Positions 55,025 through 63,682 of a stretch of 64,000 nt of DNA are shown in pieces. The stretch covers positions 198,884-262,883 of the forward strand of contig JAWKTM010000006.1 of assembly GCA_041399085.1 (NCBI GenBank), in the 5' to 3' direction. Origin of the DNA: JAWKTM01 sp041399085. Lineage in GTDB: Bacteria > Planctomycetota > Planctomycetia > Pirellulales > Pirellulaceae. The notes beneath the pieces were generated by a model. The model saw only the letters and a list, made by a program, of their open reading frames with translations. It was not told where the DNA came from and searched no databases. The position numbers were made by a program, and so were the translations under genes. Position 1 is the first letter of the stretch, and every line of letters starts with the position of its first letter.

Positions 55025-55444
55025 CGCCGCAACATTTGTTTCGAGCCGAAACAACGGCTTCTTGCGACGGATGCTCGCGTTGCCTTCGAACGTGAATTGC
55101 TCTGTCGTTTTCTCGGTGCGGCGACCCGCGAGCTGTTCGACGCCGTTTGTTCGGCGCTCCGAAGCCGCTCGCTCCCGCAATACGACGCGTAGCGATTTCT
55201 CGTGCTGGCGCGGCCACGCAACCGCTACGACGCTCGCATCGCGCTAGGCCGACGAATGCTTGTGACGCCCACGCCGCAAGCGCGCGATGTGCCGGTTCTT
55301 GCAGATTCAAGTCGTGCGCCGACCGCCGAAAAATGCTTCCGCGTTCGCCCGGAGCTTGTCCGATACATTCACAGCGTTGGCAAGACAATGGAGTGTCGCC
55401 TGCGGTGGATTTGGAACACCAACACCTCCCGGCGGAGAGACACT
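55025..55444. other. Intergenic region between two small plus-strand genes
   Basis: A 420-bp gap. In the frame shared by both flanking genes, the translation after the first TAG reads like protein (FEPKQRLLATDARVAFEREL) up to a second TAG near 55190. It has no start codon with SD of its own, so I leave it uncalled. The rest shows no repeat or structured element. Confidence 0.35.
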
Positions 55445-55768
55445 ATGAGTAAAGATACGTTTCGAGTTGTCACGCGTGCGGCCGATGGAACATTGCGGAT
55501 TAAGGATTATCCCAATGAGGCCGCCCTGATGGAAACACACACCCAGATCGGAATTGACGATTGCAGCACCGATCTTTCGTTGCGAGGAATGCCCGTCTTT
55601 CGCGGATTGGTCGGTCCGATTCCGGAAGGCAAAGGGATCGTTCGCTACGAATCGCCGGAAGTGTTCGAGACGCTGACGAAACAATGGAGCGCCGCGAAAC
55701 CTACTCGTCGAACTCGCCGCCGTGCCAGCGAAGTCGCTTCCGAGTCGTCTTCCACGATGATGTCATAA
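55445..55768 (+). CDS. Small hypothetical protein
   Basis: A 107-residue protein starting MSKDTFRVVTRAADGTLRIK. GGAG lies about 8 bases before the ATG at 55445; the frame is open to 55202. The first ~75 residues look like a compact alpha/beta domain (IKDYPNEAALMETHTQIG, RGMPVFRGLVGPIPEGKGIVRYESPEVFETL). The tail is basic then Ser-rich (KPTRRTRRRASEVASESSS) and may be flexible or bind nucleic acid. The gene is followed by a strong intrinsic terminator. No family is recognised. Confidence 0.65.
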   Translation: MSKDTFRVVTRAADGTLRIKDYPNEAALMETHTQIGIDDCSTDLSLRGMPVFRGLVGPIPEGKGIVRYESPEVFETLTKQWSAAKPTRRTRRRASEVASESSSTMMS

Positions 55769-55809
55769 CAGTGCTTGACTGAGAAGCATTTCGCTCACGG
55801 CCCTCGGTT

Positions 55810-55849
55810 AAGGCCCTTCGTTCATCACGGGACGAAGGGCCTTTTTTTT
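55810..55849 (+). terminator. Rho-independent terminator
   Basis: Stem AAGGCCCTTCGT (55810-55821) pairs perfectly with ACGAAGGGCCTT (55832-55843) over 12 bp with a 10-base loop, followed by a run of eight T to 55849. It ends the small-gene transcript from the plus strand. Confidence 0.95.
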
Positions 55850-55903
55850 GCGCTGACGTGAACCGACTCACGATGGAATCCCTGCCGCCAGGCAAGTTGC
55901 CTG

Positions 55904-56716
55904 CTACGAGGTCGCAATCGCCATCACCATGATGAACAAGAACACCAGCAGGCCCAACACGGCCAGCACCGTATGAATCGCGCCGAGGACGTAACCGGCC
56001 TGCGTCAGGCCCAAACCGCTGTTGTCCATGCGCCCCAGCTTCATCTCGCGCACATCGGCCGCACCCATGATCCAGGCGATCGTGCCAAAGACAAAGCACC
56101 CCGAAACCCAACCGATGATCGCCAAGACCAACACGATTACGCCGCGATGGGGTTTGGCGTACATCGACGGATTGCCGTAAGCCGCGCCGGCCGGGGCGAA
56201 GGCTGGTGACGCGTTCGGCGAGAACGAATTTGATTCGGCGTAGGGATTCGCGCCGCGATGCCCCGAAAAATCCGCCGGGCTCGTCGTCGGTGACACCGCG
56301 AATGTTCGATTCGGTTTCAACGACGGGAAGACCACCTCCGCCGATTGCCACGCGGCCGAGCCGTTTCGCAGGTCGCAATCATGCGAAACGCGACCCTCGC
56401 CCAGCCACCGATCCAATTCCGCTTTGGTGACCGGTCCGTATGTCTGGCCTTCCGGCGTCCGCATGTACCAATCGTCCGCCGGTCTTGGCTCGACGTAGGT
56501 GCTGGCCGGCGCGGCGACCGGCTTGTTCGTTCCTACTTGATCTTGCGACGAGGGCGCTGGGGCGACTCGGTCCGCGGAAGCCGGAGTTTCGCTCGCACTG
56601 ACGGCTCCGACGCTGTAAATCGTCCCGCACACCGGGCAGCGCGCTTGTTTTCCCGCGTGTTCCTCGGCCACACGCAATTTGCGGCCGCAACCTGGGCAGA
56701 GTGTCTCGATGGGCAT
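55904..56716 (-). CDS. Zinc-ribbon/GYF_2 (DUF4339) membrane protein
   Basis: A 270-residue protein starting MPIETLCPGCGRKL. A CxxC...CxxC zinc ribbon is at residues ~7-35 (CPGCGRKLRVAEEHAGKQARCPVCG). A Pro/Ala-rich linker follows, then a GYF_2 domain (WYMRTPEGQTYGPVTKAELDRWLGEGRV, ~82-130), another linker, and two membrane segments at ~195-220 and ~240-265 in a DUF4190-like tail (VLVLAIIGWVSGCFVFGTIAW). The architecture is common in planctomycetes; the role is unknown, perhaps protein recruitment to the membrane. The ATG at 56716 is used; the frame is open to 56755. Confidence 0.85.
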   Translation of the reverse strand: MPIETLCPGCGRKLRVAEEHAGKQARCPVCGTIYSVGAVSASETPASADRVAPAPSSQDQVGTNKPVAAPASTYVEPRPADDWYMRTPEGQTYGPVTKAELDRWLGEGRVSHDCDLRNGSAAWQSAEVVFPSLKPNRTFAVSPTTSPADFSGHRGANPYAESNSFSPNASPAFAPAGAAYGNPSMYAKPHRGVIVLVLAIIGWVSGCFVFGTIAWIMGAADVREMKLGRMDNSGLGLTQAGYVLGAIHTVLAVLGLLVFLFIMVMAIATS

Positions 56717-56935
56717 GACATATTCCGAACGGAAACAGGGGCGACGAGCGAACACGATCGAGGCAAGACGATCGCGTGGGGCAGTCTAATTGAACCGTTA
56801 TTCGCGAACAACGACCGAAGCTTGCCGACTGCGGACGCTGGCCTGTCTGGCGGCGCGAATTACACTGTGGCATTCGCGAGCATCGGGCGTTTCCGCCAAC
56901 GATGCTCTATTCTCGTTTCCAGAAAGGCTGCTTTC

Positions 56936-57820
56936 ATGCTAGATACGTTTCTCTCCCGTCCTCGTTGGATCGCACTCGCCGTTGTTTCCTTGCTGGCTTC
57001 CGCCTCACTGCACGCAGCGTTTGTCAGCGAGTACAAGAGCGGCATTGTGTGGCCCGAGCCGCCGATCGTCTCGCCCGGCGAAACCGCCGCCGATCCGCCA
57101 AGCGACGCGATCGTGTTGTTCGACGGCGGCGACTTGGACGAGTTCCACGGCGGCGATAAATGGGTCGTGCAAGACGGCTATGCGATCGCTCGCGGCGGCG
57201 GACTTACGTCGAAACGCGAGTTCGGCGATTGCCAAATCCATCTGGAATTCGCCACGCCCGAAGAAGTCAAAGGCAAAGGGCAAGGCCGGGGCAACAGCGG
57301 TTTGTACTTGATGGGCCGCTACGAGGTGCAAATTCTCGACTCATTCGAGAACACGACCTACTTCGATGGCCAGTGCGGCGCGATCTACAAGCAACAACCG
57401 CCAACCGTGAATGCTTCGCGCGGTCCCGGCGAATGGCAGACGTACGACGTCATTTTCACCGCCCCGCGATTTCGCGAAGACGGCTCGGTCGAGCAACCAG
57501 CGTTCGTCACCGTGCTGCATAACGGCGTGTTGATCCACAACCACTTCGAACTGCAAGGCTCGACCTCCTACGTCGAAGCCCCCAAGTATTCAAAGCACCC
57601 GGAACGCCTGCCGCTGAACATCCAATTCCACGGCAACCCGGTTCGCTTCCGCAACATCTGGGTCCGCGAAAACATCCAACCACTCGTTGGCGAACCGCCT
57701 GCGGAAGAAACCGAGAACCAACCCCAGTTGCAAAAGCCATCCGCCGAATCCACTCCGGGCGAAAAGCCGGAGCCAAACGCGGCTGATAAGGACAAGTCGG
57801 ACGACAGCGACTCGGCCTAA
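56936..57820 (+). CDS. DUF1080 (3-keto-disaccharide hydrolase-type) exported protein
   Basis: A 294-residue secreted protein. A signal peptide runs to about residue 28 (WIALAVVSLLASASLHAAFVS). The DUF1080 jelly-roll/laminin-like fold extends from ~57 to 250: VLFDGGDLDEFHGGDKWVV, GNSGLYLMGRYEVQILDSF, TYFDGQCGAIYKQQPP, HNGVLIHNHFELQG and PLNIQFHGNPVRFRNIWV. The last ~45 residues are Pro/Glu/Asp/Lys-rich and disordered. Some family members hydrolyse 3-keto sugars; the substrate here is not known. ATG at 56936; the open frame extends far upstream without support. Confidence 0.9.
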   Translation: MLDTFLSRPRWIALAVVSLLASASLHAAFVSEYKSGIVWPEPPIVSPGETAADPPSDAIVLFDGGDLDEFHGGDKWVVQDGYAIARGGGLTSKREFGDCQIHLEFATPEEVKGKGQGRGNSGLYLMGRYEVQILDSFENTTYFDGQCGAIYKQQPPTVNASRGPGEWQTYDVIFTAPRFREDGSVEQPAFVTVLHNGVLIHNHFELQGSTSYVEAPKYSKHPERLPLNIQFHGNPVRFRNIWVRENIQPLVGEPPAEETENQPQLQKPSAESTPGEKPEPNAADKDKSDDSDSA

Positions 57821-57939
57821 GCAGAGTTAGAGAGAGTAAACCGCCCGAAGGCGGAAGTCTTCTTAAACGCCATCGAAGTCCGCTTCTTCGTTCGGCGTTT
57901 CGGCATCTTGCCGCGCGAGCTGGATACTATTGGCGGCGC

Positions 57940-58347
57940 TTAGCGGGTGACATGCTCCAAGAGCGACTCCTTTTCCCGCTCGTCGATTGGTTTAAGACCC
58001 AGGTCAACGTAGTCGTCGCCAGTTCGCACGAGTATTCTGCTCACGGGAGCCAGCCGTAACCAAGCTGGTTGCGTTTGACATCCGCCACTAACGGCAAAGT
58101 AGGCAGATTTGAATGAACAAACCGGTCGAAGTCGGGAAGAAGACGACGAAATCGAGTTAAAGGTAGCGATCGGCTTCTCTGTGGCCTTCACTTGAACCGC
58201 GTACGAATTGACTCCGCCTTGCTGGTTAGCGAATCCGGCAAACGGATCGTCCTCCCCAAGGTATCCGTTGTGGTTGAACGAACTGTCAGAACCCGTGAAT
58301 TCTTGCAAAAGTAACTCAGCAGTAATTCCATATCGACGATCGACCAC
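57940..58347 (-). CDS. Hypothetical protein
   Basis: A 135-residue protein of unknown family. The composition is normal for a soluble protein (FAGFANQQGGVNSYAVQVKATEKP; LGLKPIDEREKESLLEHVTR), but there is no SD that I can see and no clear domain. The surrounding DNA is somewhat more AT-rich than the neighbours. It might be a remnant of a longer gene or a recent acquisition. Confidence 0.5.
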   Translation of the reverse strand: MVDRRYGITAELLLQEFTGSDSSFNHNGYLGEDDPFAGFANQQGGVNSYAVQVKATEKPIATFNSISSSSSRLRPVCSFKSAYFAVSGGCQTQPAWLRLAPVSRILVRTGDDYVDLGLKPIDEREKESLLEHVTR

Positions 58348-58816
58348 GTTGGAGTTGATGTCATGAAAACACCGACTCGGTTGGCTTGTGGCGGATTGTA
58401 CTCCGCGTCGAACGCATCTTGATGTAACTTGCCAAGGTTCTCAATTCAGATTGTCGTCTCAGTTCTGTGTCTCATCGTGCAACTGATCGATCAAACTGCA
58501 ACCACTGGTTCGCAGACCATGCTTCGATCGTCAGGATGGGATCGCGTGGAGTTGGGGCCGTGCCGCCAGCGAAATCGGTCCAGCCCAGGAGCGCACAATC
58601 GAAGGAATCGCTGGGGTTTTCTCAAGTTTTCGCGCGCCTTGTCCGGGGCTGCCGGATCGGTTGCTAGCACAGCAGGTATTGTGGTTAGCACTAGCTGAGT
58701 GTGGATAGCCGCTATCCGTGAGCTTTGGCATCGCAGTTGCCGAAGAGACTCCGCACTTACCGACTGGCTGCCTTGTCTGGCCGCTGTCGAAACTGTCAAT
58801 CAAGGAGGAGATTAAG
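58348..58816. promoter_or_regulatory. Intergenic region upstream of csrA
   Basis: A 469-bp gap holding the csrA promoter. Near its end is a near-palindrome GGATAGC-C-GCTATCC (58703-58717). The frames covering it have no family-like sequence and are not called. Nothing else is recognised. Confidence 0.4.
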
Positions 58817-59110
58817 ATGTTGGTTCTTACTCGCAAGGCTGGCGAACGACTCGTTATCAACGACAACATCACCGTCATCGTCCATCGGATTGCTGGAAAT
58901 CGCGTGACGATCGGCGTCGAAGCGCCCAACGATGTTCGCATCGTCCGAGGCGAACTGAATCAAGCGGTTAATGAGTTCCGCGATTCTTCCGAGCCGCAAA
59001 AACCCGGCACGCGTAAGCCAGGGAATGACGTCGCCGATGTCGTTCCCTTTCCGTCGAAGGCCCAACAGCCTCGTGCTCCCAAGCGACCGCTCGTCCGGGC
59101 CGCACGCTAG
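58817..59110 (+). CDS. csrA: Carbon storage/translation regulator CsrA
   Basis: A 97-residue CsrA. The first ~60 residues match the family (MLVLTRKAGERLVIND, ITVIVHRIAGNRVTIGVEAP, VRIVRGEL), including the RNA-binding strands and the VRGEL-like segment. The remaining ~35 are a Pro/Lys/Arg-rich tail (KPGTRKPGND...RAPKRPLVRAAR), longer than E. coli CsrA (61 residues). CsrA binds GGA motifs in mRNA leaders and often controls flagella. A strong AAGGAGGAG lies about 6-8 bases upstream of the ATG at 58817. Its TAG overlaps the convergent surE stop at CTAG. Confidence 0.93.
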   Translation: MLVLTRKAGERLVINDNITVIVHRIAGNRVTIGVEAPNDVRIVRGELNQAVNEFRDSSEPQKPGTRKPGNDVADVVPFPSKAQQPRAPKRPLVRAAR

Positions 59111-59790
59111 ATCTCCAGCCGGGTAATGGCGATGTCGCCTCCAAAGCAGACATCCACGTCCTTTCCCGGCGAACGAGGTCGAGCGTGGTAGTTTGAGCGG
59201 TAGCGAAAGCGACCATCGGCACACTCGAACTCGACGGCCAATGCCAAGCGATCCGTCTCGCAAAAGATTGTTTTGGGAGATTGATCCAGCTCGGATTCGG
59301 CCGGAAAGTTGATGTTCCAAAAGCAGCGGGCCGGTAACTCCTGTTCGAATAATTGCCGCAACACCGCGACCAACAAGTCGTGACGTTGTGGCCAGCGGAT
59401 GGGTTGATCCGAGCGGCGGTAATGGGACAGCGCCATGGCACGCCGGCCCAGCAAGGTGGCTTCGCGAGCGGCCGCGACGGTTCCCGACATGAAAATGTCG
59501 ACTCCCAGATTGCCACCGTCGTTGACTCCCGACAGCAACCAATCCGCGTCCGGTGCAAAATGCAACAGCCCGAGGCGAGCGCAATCGGCCGGAGTTCCAT
59601 CAACCGCGAAGTGGCCGGGCCGCAATTCAATCGCGGTCAATGATCGGTCCGTTGTCGTCTGATGACTGCATCCCGACAGATGTCGATCCGGCGCCACGAT
59701 AACGCACGTCCCGAATTCGCCGAGCGCGTCTTCTAACGCCAAGATTCCCGGCGCGTCGATCCCATCGTCGTTCGTCAACAAGAATTTCAC
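59107..59790 (-). CDS. surE: 5'-nucleotidase/exopolyphosphatase SurE
   Basis: A 227-residue survival protein that dephosphorylates nucleoside 5'-monophosphates. It begins at a GTG (59790) as MKFLLTNDDGIDAPGI, with the metal-binding Asp-Asp of NDDG. Further motifs are SGVNDGGNLGVDIFMSGTVAAAREA near residues 87-111 (metal-binding Asn) and the cap-loop NINFPAE. The GTG overlaps the TGA of the upstream aminotransferase gene as GTGA. The C-terminal part ends with GGDIAITRLEI, as in the family. A stop-codon palindrome is shared with csrA. Confidence 0.92.
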   Translation of the reverse strand: MKFLLTNDDGIDAPGILALEDALGEFGTCVIVAPDRHLSGCSHQTTTDRSLTAIELRPGHFAVDGTPADCARLGLLHFAPDADWLLSGVNDGGNLGVDIFMSGTVAAAREATLLGRRAMALSHYRRSDQPIRWPQRHDLLVAVLRQLFEQELPARCFWNINFPAESELDQSPKTIFCETDRLALAVEFECADGRFRYRSNYHARPRSPGKDVDVCFGGDIAITRLEI

Positions 59791-60950
59791 GGCGCGAAAA
59801 ACCTCTCTGTCACGCGTTGTAACGCATTCGCCAACCGTCCGATCACCGCTGGCGATTCCAACAAGACCGGATGGTGAAGGATAAGTGTTTGTTCGGCGGC
59901 TTGGCTGGCATGCTTCAACGAACCGGACTGCCGACACCGCTTGCCGCTACGACGCACGAATCCGCGAAAGCCGGTGTCGATCGCGATGCCTTCCGCTTGA
60001 ATGGCTCGCACGAACGAGTCGCGATCGATCGCACACTGGGCACGCTCTGCCTCCAGTCGCCAAGCCAACTTGTAAAAAGCCGATCGCCACGACGCATCGG
60101 TGTGCGACGCGGTGTTTGGTCGATCAACGCGAATCGGCGCTAGAATGTTTACTGGCTCCAGCAACGTCTGCAACCGCCGCACGTTTTGCGAACGGACTGC
60201 GTTGCGATCGGCCAGCTTCTGGATCTGCGGTACGAGCACGGCCGCCTGCAATTCACTCAGCGGAAAAGCAAGATTGCCGCGTTCGCAGAATATCTTCGCT
60301 CGCTGGAACACCCGTGGATCGCCCGTCAGCAGAGCTCCGCCGCGCCCCGCCGTCAACAGTTTGCTGCCGCCGAAGCTGAGCACTCCGACGTCGCCCCAAG
60401 TGCCCGCCGGCTTTCCCGCCACGATGGCGCCGGGCGACTGACAGGCGTCCTCGACAATCGACAGCCCGTGGCGATCGGCAACCGCTCGAAGCGCCGGCAT
60501 GTCGGCCAGCCCTCCATGCAGGTGCGAAACCACGATCGCTCGCGTGCTGGACGAGACCGCCGAGTCCGCCGCGTCGGCCGCCATCGTCCAGGTGTGCGGC
60601 TCGATATCCACCAGCACGGGCCGAGCTCCGATGGCTTCGATCGCTCGGAAGTTGCCAGCGAAATCATACGCCGCCAGCAATACTTCCTCGTCGCTCTGGA
60701 TGCCCAGGCCCCGCAGCGCCAGTTCGACGGCGATCGTGCCCGAGCATAACGGCATCACGTGCTCGACTTGATGCATCGCCGCCAATTCCGCCACCAGCCG
60801 TTCGCTGGCCGGCCCGTCGTAACGCCCCCAATCGCCGGCGGCATACGCCTGCTGCAATGCCTGTTGAACATCCTCGTCCTGGATCGGCCAACCCGGTGGA
60901 CCGGACGGAAACGTCGGTTCGCCGCCGTCAATCGCTAATCGGTTCGGCAT
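59787..60950 (-). CDS. DegT/DnrJ/EryC1/StrS-type PLP aminotransferase
   Basis: A 387-residue PLP enzyme of the sugar aminotransferase family, starting MPNRLAIDGGEPTFPSGPPGWP at the ATG at 60950. The PLP-binding region includes GTIAVELALRGLGI, then IVEDACQSPGA near 170 and the Schiff-base Lys in VLSFGGSKLLTAGRGGALL near 193. It would transfer amino groups to keto-sugars for surface polysaccharides. The start of surE overlaps its stop, so it is the upstream gene of a coupled pair with an unusual partner. Confidence 0.9.
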   Translation of the reverse strand: MPNRLAIDGGEPTFPSGPPGWPIQDEDVQQALQQAYAAGDWGRYDGPASERLVAELAAMHQVEHVMPLCSGTIAVELALRGLGIQSDEEVLLAAYDFAGNFRAIEAIGARPVLVDIEPHTWTMAADAADSAVSSSTRAIVVSHLHGGLADMPALRAVADRHGLSIVEDACQSPGAIVAGKPAGTWGDVGVLSFGGSKLLTAGRGGALLTGDPRVFQRAKIFCERGNLAFPLSELQAAVLVPQIQKLADRNAVRSQNVRRLQTLLEPVNILAPIRVDRPNTASHTDASWRSAFYKLAWRLEAERAQCAIDRDSFVRAIQAEGIAIDTGFRGFVRRSGKRCRQSGSLKHASQAAEQTLILHHPVLLESPAVIGRLANALQRVTERFFAP

Positions 60951-61099
60951 GAGGTCGTCGGTCCCGTCGTTGCTCGTCGTAGCCAGTATCCAGGTCGGCA
61001 CCTATAATCGCGTCCGCTGGCCAGACTCGCCACCACCCGTCGAGCCGAGATGTGGCGGCGTTCGTGCCGCGAATCCGCTATTTCCGAGATGAAACTGAC

Positions 61100-61528
61100 G
61101 TGAGCTGGCCTTCTCGCCAAAACGTATTGGTGCCGATCGACTTTTCCGACGAGAGTTTTCGCGCGGTCGACACGGCTTTGGAGATGGTGCCCAGTCCCGA
61201 ACGGTTGCTGGTGCTGCATGTCTTGGCCGAGCTTTCCCCGGTCGAGCCCGGCGAGCTGTGGCAGGCGTTGAACGATGATACGCGACGGCAACACGTCGCC
61301 GACTCACTGGCCCAACGGTTTTCGACACCGCCTTATGCTGGTTGCCGAATTGAGGTTCGATTTGGCGATCCGGGACACGAAATCACGGAGTGCGCTCGGC
61401 AACAGCAATGCGACTTGATCGTGATTTCGTCTCATGGTCGACGCGGGATTCGCCGCCTGTTGATCGGTTCGGTCGCCGAACGCGTCGTGCGTTTGGCCGA
61501 GTGCCCGGTGCTGGTACTGCGCGACTGA
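61100..61528 (+). CDS. Universal stress protein (UspA family)
   Basis: A ~142-residue single-domain USP. The N-terminal VLVPIDFSDES is followed by the C-terminal ATP-binding signature SSHGRRGIRRLLIGSVAERVVRLAECPVLVLR (G-x2-G-x9-G-S). I use a GTG at 61100 as start because it gives the family N-terminus; other GTG codons at 61052 and 61064 are in frame and none has a strong SD. It stands before the LarA-like gene with a 142-base gap. Confidence 0.88.
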   Translation: MSWPSRQNVLVPIDFSDESFRAVDTALEMVPSPERLLVLHVLAELSPVEPGELWQALNDDTRRQHVADSLAQRFSTPPYAGCRIEVRFGDPGHEITECARQQQCDLIVISSHGRRGIRRLLIGSVAERVVRLAECPVLVLRD

Positions 61529-61670
61529 GACCGAATCGCAATCACCCAGTAATCCACGGGCTCGGTCGACACAGCTCGAATAACGCCATAGATCTGAATG
61601 ACGGCAAGCGACACGCCTGGGCTCGGCGCCCCCTGTTTCCGACACCTTAATCTCTCAAAAGAAGCCTGCG

Positions 61671-62948
61671 ATGAGTTTGTTTTTTGCTGAAGGCTCGCCC
61701 ACGACCCAGCTAACCGTGGACCAGGTGCGCGAAGCTTTGCACGGCGTTTATCGCCAATTGGGTGCGCGCGAGCGAGTGATTGCCCTGCCGCCCGACTTTA
61801 CGCGGTACAACAGCCAAGCCGGTCTGCTGACTTGCCTAACTTACGATTACTACGGCGACCGTTTGGTCGATGTGATGCCGGCTTTGGGAACGCACGTGCC
61901 GATGCCCGATTGGCAGTTGGAGAAGATGTTCCCCGGTTTGCCGAAGTCATTGGTCCGGCCGCACCGTTGGCGCGAGGATGTGGTGACCATTGGCGACGTT
62001 CCCGCCAGCTTCGTCAGCCAAGCGACCGACGGCGTCTGGCAGCGGCCCTGGCCGGCTCAGCTCAATCGCCTGGTGTGGGAAGGCGGCCACGACTTGATCG
62101 TGTCCATTGGCCAAGTTGTGCCGCACGAAGTGATTGGTATGGCCAACTACAATAAGAATCTGTTCGTCGGCACGGGCGGCTCGCTGGGCATCAATGAAAG
62201 CCACTTCATCGGCGCGGCTTATGGTATGGAGCGTATGATGGGCCGCGCGGATACTCCCCTACGGCGCATCCTCAATTACGCTCAAGACAACTTCTGCCAA
62301 CATCTACCACTGTTGTTCGTACAAACCGTGATTGGCCCCGCCGACAACGGACGGTTGGCGATTCGCGGGCTCTACATCGGTGACGATGTGGAATGCTTTG
62401 AACGGGCCAGCGAACTTTCCTTGAAGGTGAACTTTACGGTGGTCGACCAGCCTTTGGATAAGGTGGTTGTCTATCTCGACCCAGAAGAGTTCCATAGTAC
62501 TTGGCTCGGGAACAAGTCGATTTACCGCACCAGGATGGCGATCGCGGATCGAGGTGAATTGATCGTGTTGGCGCCCGGCGTGAAGACGTTTGGCGAGGAC
62601 GGCGAGATTGACCGGCTGATTCGCAAATATGGATATCGGACCACACCCGAAATCATGCAATTCATGCAAGAGAATGAGGACTTGCAAGGCAACTTGTCAG
62701 CGGCCGCCCATTTGATTCATGGATCGTCCGAAGGTCGCTTCCGAGTCACCTACTGCCCCGGCGGTTTGACGCGCGAAGAGATCGTCGGAGTCGGATATGA
62801 GTTTGCCGAGCTCGATGAGATGACTCGGCGCTATGATCCCACCGCACTCCAAGAAGGCTGGAACACGTTGGCCGACGGCGAACGTATCTACTGGATCGGC
62901 AATCCGGCTCTCGGTTTGTGGGCACACGAAGGGCGACTGGCGGGATGA
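61671..62948 (+). CDS. LarA-like protein (lactate racemase/D-mannonate epimerase type)
   Basis: A 425-residue protein of the DUF2088/LarA-like family, of which some members are lactate racemases or other 2-hydroxy acid epimerases carrying the nickel pincer cofactor. Landmarks are LPPDFTRYNS near 40-49, MPALGTHVPMPDWQLEKMFPG near 68-88, DLIVSIGQVVPHEVIG near 140 and GVKTFGEDGEIDRLIRKYGY near 304. The cofactor residue is not identified with confidence, and larB/C/E are not in the window. It overlaps the TauE/SafE gene by 4 bases, so the two are coupled. Confidence 0.78.
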   Translation: MSLFFAEGSPTTQLTVDQVREALHGVYRQLGARERVIALPPDFTRYNSQAGLLTCLTYDYYGDRLVDVMPALGTHVPMPDWQLEKMFPGLPKSLVRPHRWREDVVTIGDVPASFVSQATDGVWQRPWPAQLNRLVWEGGHDLIVSIGQVVPHEVIGMANYNKNLFVGTGGSLGINESHFIGAAYGMERMMGRADTPLRRILNYAQDNFCQHLPLLFVQTVIGPADNGRLAIRGLYIGDDVECFERASELSLKVNFTVVDQPLDKVVVYLDPEEFHSTWLGNKSIYRTRMAIADRGELIVLAPGVKTFGEDGEIDRLIRKYGYRTTPEIMQFMQENEDLQGNLSAAAHLIHGSSEGRFRVTYCPGGLTREEIVGVGYEFAELDEMTRRYDPTALQEGWNTLADGERIYWIGNPALGLWAHEGRLAG

Positions 62949-63682
62949 CGGATTGGATGACCGTCGTCGTGTGCGGCGTTGTATTTTTGGCGACGCTGGT
63001 ACGTTCGAGTTTCGGATTCGGCGATGCGCTGGTCGCGATGCCGTTGCTGTCCCTGGCAATCGGCGTCCGAACCGCCGCGCCGCTGATGGCGATCATCTCG
63101 GTCACCACCGCCACCACGATCCTGGTTCGTGATTGGCGCCGCGTGCACCTGTCCGAAGTGTGGCGATTGGTGCTTTCCGCGTGGTGTGGCATCCCATTGG
63201 GAGTTTGGGTGCTGACGCAAGTCGACGAACATTGGCTGAAACGATTGCTGGGAGTCGCCGTCACGGGCTTTGCCGTTTACAACCTTCGTCACCCCGAGTT
63301 GCCGGAACTCAAGTCGGACCGCAGCTCGTTGCTGTTCGGCTTTCTGGCCGGATTCTTCGGCGGCGCCTGCAATGTTCAAGGCCCGCCGTTGGTCATCTAT
63401 GGATCGCTGCGCCGATGGTCCGCACAACATTTCCGCGCGACCACTCAAGCGTTCGCTCTCCCATCCGCGACGTTTCTACTCGTGATGCACGGAATGGCCG
63501 GTCTGTGGAAGCCCGCCGTGTTCCGCTTCTATGCGTTTTGCGTGCCGGCGGTCATCGTGGCTGTGCTGCTTGGCCGAGTTGTGAATCGTAAAGTGGCCAA
63601 TCGCGACTTCGTGCGGTGGATCTACGCCATGCTGGTCTTCTTGGGACTTGCACTGGTTGTGGAATCGTTCTGGCAGGTTTAG
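62945..63682 (+). CDS. TauE/SafE family sulfite/sulfonate or organic anion exporter-type permease
   Basis: A 245-residue membrane protein with about seven hydrophobic helices and the family Gly/Pro/Phe pattern (VRSSFGFGDALVAMPLL near 20, GFLAGFFGGACNVQGPPLVIYG near 135). The start at ATG 62945 overlaps the LarA-like stop (ATGA). TauE/SafE proteins move sulfite, sulfonates or organic anions; coupling to a LarA-like enzyme suggests that a hydroxy acid or sugar acid is handled. The 3' end overlaps the next convergent frame. Confidence 0.88.
   Translation: MTDWMTVVVCGVVFLATLVRSSFGFGDALVAMPLLSLAIGVRTAAPLMAIISVTTATTILVRDWRRVHLSEVWRLVLSAWCGIPLGVWVLTQVDEHWLKRLLGVAVTGFAVYNLRHPELPELKSDRSSLLFGFLAGFFGGACNVQGPPLVIYGSLRRWSAQHFRATTQAFALPSATFLLVMHGMAGLWKPAVFRFYAFCVPAVIVAVLLGRVVNRKVANRDFVRWIYAMLVFLGLALVVESFWQV

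Noticed and set aside
54381..55388. Long minus-strand open frame
   Set aside because: Arg/Pro-rich composition, no domain, overlaps a small plus-strand gene with a good SD.
55701..56378. Minus-strand 225-codon frame overlapping the GYF_2 gene
   Set aside because: Shadow frame; the GYF_2/zinc-ribbon frame has clear domains.
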